A DNA stretch of 64,000 bases from Dermatemys mawii (lineage: Eukaryota > Chordata > Testudines > Dermatemydidae). Positions 21,998-64,000 of the stretch are shown here, piece by piece. Below the pieces are notes generated by a model that was not told where the DNA came from, did no database searches, and worked only from the letters and a program-made list of their open reading frames with translations. The position numbers and the translations under genes were made by a program. The DNA lies in contig ML677366.1 in NCBI GenBank assembly GCA_007922305.1, positions 13,482,910 through 13,546,909 on the forward strand, written 5' to 3'. Numbering within the stretch: position 1 is the stretch's first letter; each line of letters starts with the position of its first letter.

Positions 21998-23241
21998 GTG
22001 AGCGCGGGTCGGGGTCGGGGGCCTAGCGGGGGGAAGTGCCTGAGGCGAGGGCAGAGTGAGAGGTGGCTGCGGGGCTGCCCGCGGGGGGCTGGCATTGCGG
22101 GGGGTCGGCATGTTGAATTGCGGCGAAGGTGCCTAGAGCCCCGCGTGGGGTGGTTAAAAAACACTTGCAAACGTATGAAAACCCCAACGCAGGCGCCTTC
22201 CTCCTCCCCCCACTTGTCTCCCTGGACTAGGGCGGGTTCACGGGCCACTGAGAGGTGCCCACGCGTTTCTGGGTTGCTTTGTCCTCTATTATCCCTGGGC
22301 AGAGGGGTTTCGTTCCTTCCCCACAGGGGCTGTGCCGTTTCCTGTTGTCAGGAGAGAACGGTGCACGATAATACGTATGTTCATAATAAAACCCAGCTGC
22401 TAATTCTGCCCCTGAAATTTCATTCACCGCTGACATTGCAGATGTTTCTCAGAGACTGGGCAGCTGGGTTCTTATGGAGTAAAGATCATGTTCTCCTGCA
22501 AACATTGCTCCTGATTATTATAATTAAAATGAAAGCCCCCCTCTCCCCTCTTTGTGCTGAGTGCTTCCTAATGCAAATCCTCTGGTTGTTTCAGAGGTGA
22601 TGACAGCTCTGTCTGGAATAAAGCTTTGAATCTCTACATTTTTGTGAGGCCGGTCCTGTACTGCTTTGTGTTGTCTTTTCTGTTGGATTGCTAGTCATTC
22701 CACAGCCTTTCGAACTTTCAGGCCGGAGATGTGATGGCCAGCCAATTAAAAAACAGACAGTTAAGGGGTGAAACTCTAACAGGATGCCCTGTATCAGTCT
22801 GAGTGTCCCAACTGAGAATGCTGATGCACTTTGAATGACTTATGTTAATAGGATGCATGGTTGGTACTACACTAACATTCTGCCACTAGTTACAATTCTG
22901 CTTCAGTGATTTCTTCCCATACCTCTTTGCTGCTGCCTAGAGATGGTTAGCTGTTGATCAGTGCCCTTTCTTAGTTATGATTCCCATCCTTTCTCTCACA
23001 TGCCATTGCTGTGATGTTGCCATTGTTTTAACTTGTATGTTGGGAGACGTTTCTGTAAAAGATGTGTTATAAAATCAAATTGTGGTGTTGTGGAGAATTG
23101 ATGAATGGGGAGAGTTATTCCTTGAAAATCCTCTTGAATAATATTTTTCTCCAATGCCTATCTGCACAGGTCTCTTGTGGGAAAGGACTAGCTGGTTTCC
23201 TTTATTATTCCCCAAGTGCTAATGCTGCTGTCATTTTCCAG
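21998..23241. other. FANCI intron 1
   Basis: No further gene or clear repeat is recognised. The first part is still GC-rich; AT content rises after about 22370. Confidence 0.55.
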
Positions 23242-23291
23242 AGCACATTCAATGCGTGGCTGTGCTGCAAAGTCTACTGACACAAGCTGTG

Positions 23292-58309
<35,018 letters not shown>

Positions 58310-58746
58310 AGCTCCTGCCTTCTTATCACAGGAACAGTCACCCAGCACAGCTTTCCTGTTGCAGACGGGCAGCAATGCCCTGGACAACTGTACCTACCAC
58401 TAAATTGTTCTGGCAATGCAAAACAAGTACTCAGAACCCTCCCTTGGCTGCTTGAGCTATGCTAGCCTAGGAGTGCATAGTCTGTGCACGATCTTGTACA
58501 GCTAAAAATTCAACCTTGGGTAGGCTGCTTGGACACTGTTCTGGGAGGTGCCTTTGCCATTAGAATGTGCTGCTTCAATGGAGTCCTTTTCTTCAGCCAC
58601 GTCCCCTCTTCTTAGAGCAAGACAAGATTGATCTCCCAGAGTGGTTCATGACCAGGAGCCCTGCCTGTGCAAGGACCCCAAGTATTGGCACTCCCTGCCA
58701 CTAAGTTAAGTGTTTGGAGAGTCTTATAGTCTGGTTGTGTCCAGCT

Positions 58747-58811
58747 CTATTTTCTTTTCTCCAATGAGCCTTTGGTTATTTCAGTAAGCTGATAGATATC
58801 CAGAGCTTCAC
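58747..58811 (-). CDS. POLG: POLG terminal coding exon, inside the FANCI 3'UTR
   Basis: 65 nt. Acceptor ctttcag (58818-58812), then [21 protein letters not shown] and TAG (58749-58747). It completes the split Gly codon of the previous exon. It matches human [20 protein letters not shown] and lacks the human SQPGP ending. Confidence 0.92.
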
Positions 58812-61800
58812 CTGAAAGACAGTTATAAGCTGTTATTTCCTCCTGGGCACTTTCTGAAAGCCGACAGCATAAAAGTGATAGGACCACCCCTCAGTCTCCC
58901 AGCATGTTTTCCACGGTTTTGTTGCTTTAAAAGCCCTAATGCTCCCTCTGTGAATACAAGATCACTGCAGCCATAAGCTGTAAAGCTAGGAACAGAGAAG
59001 CCAACTAGGGTGGTACAGTGAAAAAATGGAGCAGTTTAATATTCCTGTGGTTGGACTCTATTGTTTCTTCTGACTTTAGCTATACTGCACTTGGCTGTTT
59101 TGGTCCATGTTCCTGGAGAGAAGTCAACTGAGGTTCCTACCATTAGAACATGTTGTGCCTTTCCTAAAATGCACTTTGGTGTAAACTTTACCAATAAAGG
59201 TTGTTTAAAGGGATAGCGTGTGGCTTATTTTAGCTATTCATTGAACTATTCACATTTCCAACAGCCTACTCATCTGTGCTTCTAGAGTTAGGCGGTTGGT
59301 TCTTTACTTGAACAGTCTCGCACTTCAGGAAGTATTTACACAGCTGCTACTTAAGTTATTTATTTGTGGCAATTAAAAGATATTTGTGAAGTGATTAATA
59401 ATACTCACTAATTCAGGATAAAGTGATAACTAGTATGACTTCAGCTTGGATTGTCTACAGCTTTCTAAACTGCTGTGCTGTGCTAAGAACAGTCAATGGG
59501 AGAAAGAAGAAAGCACTGATGTAAGACGTAGGATGTGTTTACACTGGAGCTGGAAGTGTAATTTCCACGTCAAGTGTACATACCCCCACACTAGCTCACA
59601 AGCTAGAGCACTAAAAATAGAAATGAGGGTGCAGGTGGCAGAATGGGCTAGTCACAGTGAGTACAGTTCCATCTGAGACCTGAGGTGTATACTTGATTAG
59701 CCAGCCTCTTATAGTGCTGTGGCTACACTTGTATTTTTAGCATGCTAGCTTGATAAGAGATAGCGTGGGTATGTCTACTCAACCTAGAATCTACACCTCC
59801 AGCTCTAAGGTGGACAGATGTGTAAGGGTGACAAAGGGACAGCCAGCGAGAGGCGTTTACACAATGTTACTGCAAACCCATCACCCAGCAGGGAAGTGGC
59901 AATCCTCTAGGACTTGCCCCAGAATTTACACATCAAACAGGCTTTAGCTGGGAGTTCCACACACTGCCATTGGATTGGAAATGCAGGCTGGTCTTGGTGC
60001 TAAGACAGGAACTTCCTAACAGATTGTACAAGCAAATATGTGGTTATTTTCCAGGTGCATGGTCGTTGTACAGAACAAGGCAACTGTCTTATGGGAATTT
60101 GTGCTTCTGTTTTGTTTTTTTACAGTAAGTTTGTAATTAGTAGGTTCCTGGGACAGCAATGCTCAATCAAAGCTCCTAGCTGAACACAGCTCCCTGACAG
60201 AGCATTTAGGGGCAAGTGCTACTTCTTACATGTGGAGCTTAGCTGTTCATGCTTCAATAAGCTATACTCTGCTGCTCCTAGCTTGGGTGAGATGATACTT
60301 ACCCGGTGGGATGCCATATCTCCTCTCCAGCCCACTCGGATTTGATGGAGTTACACAATCCATGGTCACCTCCTTCCTTAAACACAGGTCAATATCCACA
60401 GCACTGAAAAAAGCCACCGACTGAGGCAGATCCTGTAGGCCTAGTTTATAGGCAAACATACACCTGAAAGAGTAAGAGCCACTGCATGTAAATACTTAAT
60501 CCTTAGGAGGGTCTTTCCCTTCTCCTGGTAGGCAGCTGATTCCAGATCTGTGGTAACAGCTACCCTCAGACCTGTAAGTTAGCCAATTAGTGCTTTGTCA
60601 CAGCTCTTCACTATAACCACCACCACTCTGAGATCATGGGAAAGATCTTTACTCAGACACAGGGGCAGGACCCTTTATCCTCTGAGATTGCCCTGGGAGG
60701 TAGGAGACATGGAAGCAGGCTTATATGTACTAGCAACCACCACAAGGCACTTGCAGCTTATTCACTAAGAGCTTTCCTTCAATGCTGACACTCACTTTCT
60801 GTAGAGCTGGTTCTATCAGGCTTTAAAAGGCAGCAGGGACCCAGATTTCAGTTAGCAACAAGCTCAGTAGCTCAATAGAAGGGGCAGAACTTCTGCCTTA
60901 ATGAAGCCTGGTCCTGCCTCCAGCAATAATTGCTTCAAAGAACATTAGTCTGTTTTTTAAAAAATTATTTTGCATCTTATTTGCACAGCACTTTGAAGCT
61001 GTGAAGTGCTTTATAACTACATGGTAGCATAGGGGTTTGGCATTGCTGAAGAGGAGGTGGGAGGAAGAGAGCTAAGGTATGTTCAGTTTCCCTTCTAAGA
61101 AAGGAAGAATCCAGACATTTAACTCCAGTTAATCCTCCCCCACAGTGTGTGTGTGTGAGAGTTTTTTCCCAACATGAAGTACACTGCCACGAATGGATGG
61201 TGCAAAACCATGGGTATCACGTAGGCACAGAGATGCTCCGTTTACTGGCATACTTAACTAAATGCAAGAGCAAGCAGCTCTGCTTTGGCCTACTTCACTG
61301 TATCAGTGCTGGCATGTGCTGATAAGGGGACTTGTATAAAGTTGTTACCTCAAAACTAATTTTTAAACTACAGATTAAAGATCATGTGGGTTCAAATCAC
61401 TAGAGCAGCCTCACTGCTGTGACCATGGTGCAGCCACATATTGAAAAGCTACTAGTGGAAGGACCCAAGGGTCAGGAAGGAGTCACTTCTGCTGTAGCGG
61501 TACAGGGCTTTAACGTGCACGGAGCAGCATAGGAGCATTTCCTGCCACAGCAACACTGCAGGTACTGACATCCATTCCTGCCTCTGCTACGAGAGCCATA
61601 AAGCTGAACTGCTCTGGATTTTGTTAGATAAAGGAAGACTTTTGACACACACAAACCTTCACGATTTGGAACTTTGACAGGAATTAGGTTTAGTTCAGTT
61701 CCCAGCCCATGGCTGTTGGGCCTGTGTGAAATTGGTAGAGGAGGGGTGTGTGGGAGGAGCGATATTCACATCAAAAAGCCCAGTACCCTAATTTGCCCGT

Positions 61801-63972
61801 TAGAGTGGTTAAGGACTGACAGAGGGGCAATCAGGCTCCATAGCACTCTATAATACAGGAAGGGGGAAGCTTGATCTGTAATTGCCTCTGTTCACCTGGG
61901 TGATGAATGAAAAGGAACTCAGTCTCTGGTGCTGTTAACTTGACTCTTTCGGCCAACTCCACATTCACTAAGAACAAAACATAACTTAAGTGATGGACTG
62001 TTTTCTTAACTTTGCTATCAATTGTACCAACACTTTCAGCCTATTCTGTCTCATCAGGAAGCACATACCCTGCAGTTTTGCCCCTATGAAGCAGCATAGT
62101 TAGAATGCTGCTGGGTTTTAGAGCCTTTACCGTGTTAGGAGGTTGGTGATTTGCAGGGCTAGCGCTGCCCGGTAGCGATCTTCACCCTGGACCAGGTAGC
62201 GCACCTCATCATGAATGCTGATGCAAAAGCGCCCATCAATGTTGAATTCTTCGAAGAGCCATTTCATGGACACCAGCATTAGGTGCAAGTAATCTACAGC
62301 TGAGCTCTGCACCACCCAATTCACTCTGCTGGTTACAAACTGGAGGAAACACAAACCGGAAGTTAGAAAGGTTCCAGAACTGATTCCTATAACAGGCACG
62401 GTCCCTGGGGAAGTCTGTTCCCATGGGGTCACACTCCAACATGAAACAGTTGGTAACAAGCCTTAAAGGGTTGCGTTGCTGGGGCAGTGTTTGAGGATAC
62501 AAAATCCCATTTTAAAAAACAAACAAATCCCTCAATTGGAGAGAAATAGAGCTTTGCTGGCAGAACCAGTGCAAGACATCTAGATACCAGCTGAACAATT
62601 ACAGAAGGGCATTGTGATAGAATAAGCTACAACTTTTGTTGTTTCCTAACCAACCCTCACTATACAATTGCCCTTTTATAGGAGCATGTTCCCAGCATGC
62701 CTTTTGGGGGAGGCGGGGTGTTGACCCTTTAAATCTAGCAGAAGCAAGCAGCCTCACCCCTGAAGGAGCCATTTACAACTAGTTACAGCAGCTGTCTACT
62801 TGCTGGTGAGTATGCTGAACTCCTGTTATGTTCTCTCTTCTTCCTGATGATATGGCACATTCTCATTGGCCTCTATGGTGTCAGTGGGTTCAGCAGACAC
62901 TACTCCCACCTTGAAGTCATGAGGTCATAGGGCTTAATTGTTTCACCAGGACTGGGGCTCATCCCCAATATTGACACTGCAGAGCAGTAGTAGGTGCATG
63001 TTGCACTTTTGAAGATGCCATCCTTCAGATGAGACTTAAACCTACCCCTTTTAAAGGCTGTTCTTGGGGGAAATGAAAATCCCTGTGGCAGTTTCTAGAA
63101 AGCACTGGGGCTAATCCCATTGTCTTGACCAGATTCCTTCCCCCAAGGGAAGTGGCTGCAATATTGCAGACTCTGAACTGCTGCTGTTGCATTTGACTAC
63201 AGAGGCCCTAAATTGCCAGGGCTCAATTTTGCCCACACCTGTGTGACTTCCTTGATGTCAATAGTACAAGTGAGGTCAGGTTAGACCCCCATTGTCTACC
63301 CCATAGCTGCAGAGACGCCTGGGGTATGAAAGGCACTGTCGGAACCTAGCTTTGATTCAGTTTGTAACTCAGCGTCTGACAATTGATTCTAGAGCATTTG
63401 CTGAGTACAGAGGGGTTTAGTCTCAAAGTTAAATGTTTTCTTTGCTGCTGCACATCCCTCAAGCAAAGGTGCTGTGCATCACTGCCTGTCACAGGGCAGC
63501 ATTACTGAGAACTACAGCTGCACCAATACTTACATGGGTGGAGCACCAATAAACATGTGGTTCCACAGCCTGACCCAAACTGTTCCCAATCCAGGGCGAT
63601 ATTGGTAGCCAGCCAGCAGTCCCATGGCCACTCATACGTTGCACAAAACAGAGCAGGATGCAAACTACAATTCCCAGCACGGCAACATGGAGTGTTGCTA
63701 GCTGGGAGCAGCAAGGCCATCTCATTCAAACTGACAATCACCAAAAGCAAGAGTTCTGCAGGGCCAAGGCAGAGCTGTGGGTCAGGCTAGGGTTTGTGCT
63801 TACCTCGCCCTTGACAGCGGCTGGCTCCAGGGCTCGGCTGATGCAGCAGCCCAGCACAGGGGTTCTTGGTGAGGCAGACATGGCAATGCTTTCCAGCTTG
63901 TTGAACATTTCGGATTCAGTCCCTCCAGCCCACACGCGATGGCACACCACATCCCACTTGGCCCTGTGCGAC
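58747..63972 (-). CDS. POLG: POLG, mitochondrial DNA polymerase gamma catalytic subunit, C-terminal part
   Basis: Minus-strand exons 63972-63804, 62339-62131, 60463-60303 and 58811-58747 join in frame to 200 residues and TAG. POLG replicates and repairs mitochondrial DNA; family knowledge. The sequence shows the family-A polymerase C-terminus: [49 protein letters not shown] and motif C in [12 protein letters not shown], whose Asp ligates catalytic metal (human D1135). The tail [20 protein letters not shown] ends earlier than human. The exonuclease, spacer and most of the palm/fingers lie right of the window. All introns are GT-AG with no disruption. Confidence 0.96.
59193..59198 (+). terminator. 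FANCI polyadenylation signal AATAAA
   Basis: A canonical hexamer 884 nt after the stop codon, followed about 25 nt later by a GT-rich downstream element. Confidence 0.8.
59221..60302. other. POLG last intron beyond the FANCI end
   Basis: Part of the 1491-nt POLG intron between 60303 and 58812. No repeat or exon is recognised between the FANCI poly(A) site and the POLG exon. Confidence 0.6.
60303..60463 (-). CDS. POLG: POLG penultimate coding exon
   Basis: 161 nt. Acceptor ctttcag, donor CCGG|gtaagt. Reads [20 protein letters not shown] then [20 protein letters not shown] and [13 protein letters not shown], nearly identical to human. Confidence 0.97.
60464..62130. other. POLG intron (between 62131 and 60463)
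   Basis: 1667 nt; a short TG run at 61145-61156. Nothing else recognised. Confidence 0.6.
62131..62339 (-). CDS. POLG: POLG exon with polymerase motif C
   Basis: 209 nt. Acceptor tttcctccag, donor ACACG|gtaaag. Reads [20 protein letters not shown], then [20 protein letters not shown] and [14 protein letters not shown] is the motif C metal-binding site. Confidence 0.97.
62340..63803. other. POLG intron with an old SINE-like stretch
   Basis: 1464 nt containing the 62940-63180 repeat-like segment. ORFs are unremarkable. Confidence 0.6.
62940..63180 (+). repeat. Ancient SINE-like element in a POLG intron
   Basis: Wording such as ttgacactgcagagcagtag, gatgccatccttcagatgag, acttaaacc and gaccagattccttcccccaa follows the body of an old vertebrate SINE family (gccgtctttcggatgagacg type). 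The identification is from memory of the pattern and tentative. Confidence 0.45.
63804..63972 (-). CDS. POLG: POLG exon, palm subdomain
   Basis: 169 nt. Acceptor cactgcag, donor GGCGAG|gtaagc. Reads [20 protein letters not shown] then [20 protein letters not shown] and [16 protein letters not shown]. It has one base of a split codon at its 5' end. Confidence 0.94.
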
Positions 63973-64000
63973 CTGCAGTGTGGGGAACAGAAGTGTCACT

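Larger units (their letters stand above)
21565..22135. promoter_or_regulatory. FANCI CpG-island promoter
   Basis: This is the only clearly CpG-dense block in the window, surrounding FANCI exon 1, with a GC box GGGCGGGGC at 21837-21845 and no TATA box. This is typical of a constitutive DNA-repair gene promoter. Long minus-strand ORFs across it are products of GC content. Confidence 0.8.
58310..59220 (+). other. FANCI: FANCI 3'UTR
   Basis: Runs from the stop codon to just past the AATAAA at 59193-59198, followed by a GT-rich segment (gcgtgtggct). It contains the terminal coding exon of POLG on the other strand. Confidence 0.85.

Noticed and set aside
21126..22248. Long minus-strand ORFs (211-302 codons) upstream of FANCI
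   Set aside because: They cross the CpG island and a repeat, are Pro/Arg/Ala-rich, overlap in several frames, and show no family signature or splice signals.

Overview
This window is vertebrate nuclear DNA: long GT-AG introns, CpG-poor sequence with one CpG island, and many interspersed repeats. The repeat mix is CR1 LINEs, a Penelope-like element with a GIY-YIG remnant, small hAT and TA-flanked DNA transposons, old MIRs and a solo retroviral LTR. With the protein sequences, this points to a non-avian sauropsid, most likely a turtle; the species assignment is inference.

Three genes are present in the order RLBP1 (minus), FANCI (plus), POLG (minus), the conserved amniote order also found on human 15q26. 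RLBP1 (cellular retinaldehyde-binding protein) occupies about 1-6640. Only its 5' half is inside: a putative untranslated exon 1 ending at 6519, a 38-nt exon with the ATG and just four codons (4131-4168), and two further coding exons (2406-2534, 497-701). The rest lies left of base 1. From about 6640 to 21560 is intergenic DNA with no recognisable gene, packed with nested mobile elements.

FANCI (Fanconi anaemia ID2 complex subunit) is complete: untranslated exon 1 in a CpG island near 21.98 kb, ATG at 23292, 37 coding exons, stop at 58307-58309, and an AATAAA at 59193. All exons join in frame with GT-AG introns to a 1339-residue protein. The ubiquitin-acceptor lysine (K524, human K523) and the three SQ phosphorylation sites are kept. 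The promoter has two RFX-type X-boxes and a GC box.

POLG (mitochondrial DNA polymerase gamma catalytic subunit) is represented by its last four coding exons (63804-63972, 62131-62339, 60303-60463, 58747-58811). Its terminal coding exon lies inside the FANCI 3'UTR on the opposite strand, so the two genes overlap tail to tail.

I found no sign of an undescribed biological system. What stands out is the FANCI/POLG overlap, the RLBP1 micro-coding exon, the X-box pair, and an unusually legible record of nested transposition: a CR1 split by a hAT, a CR1 split by a Penelope-like element, and a solo LTR inside a palindromic element.
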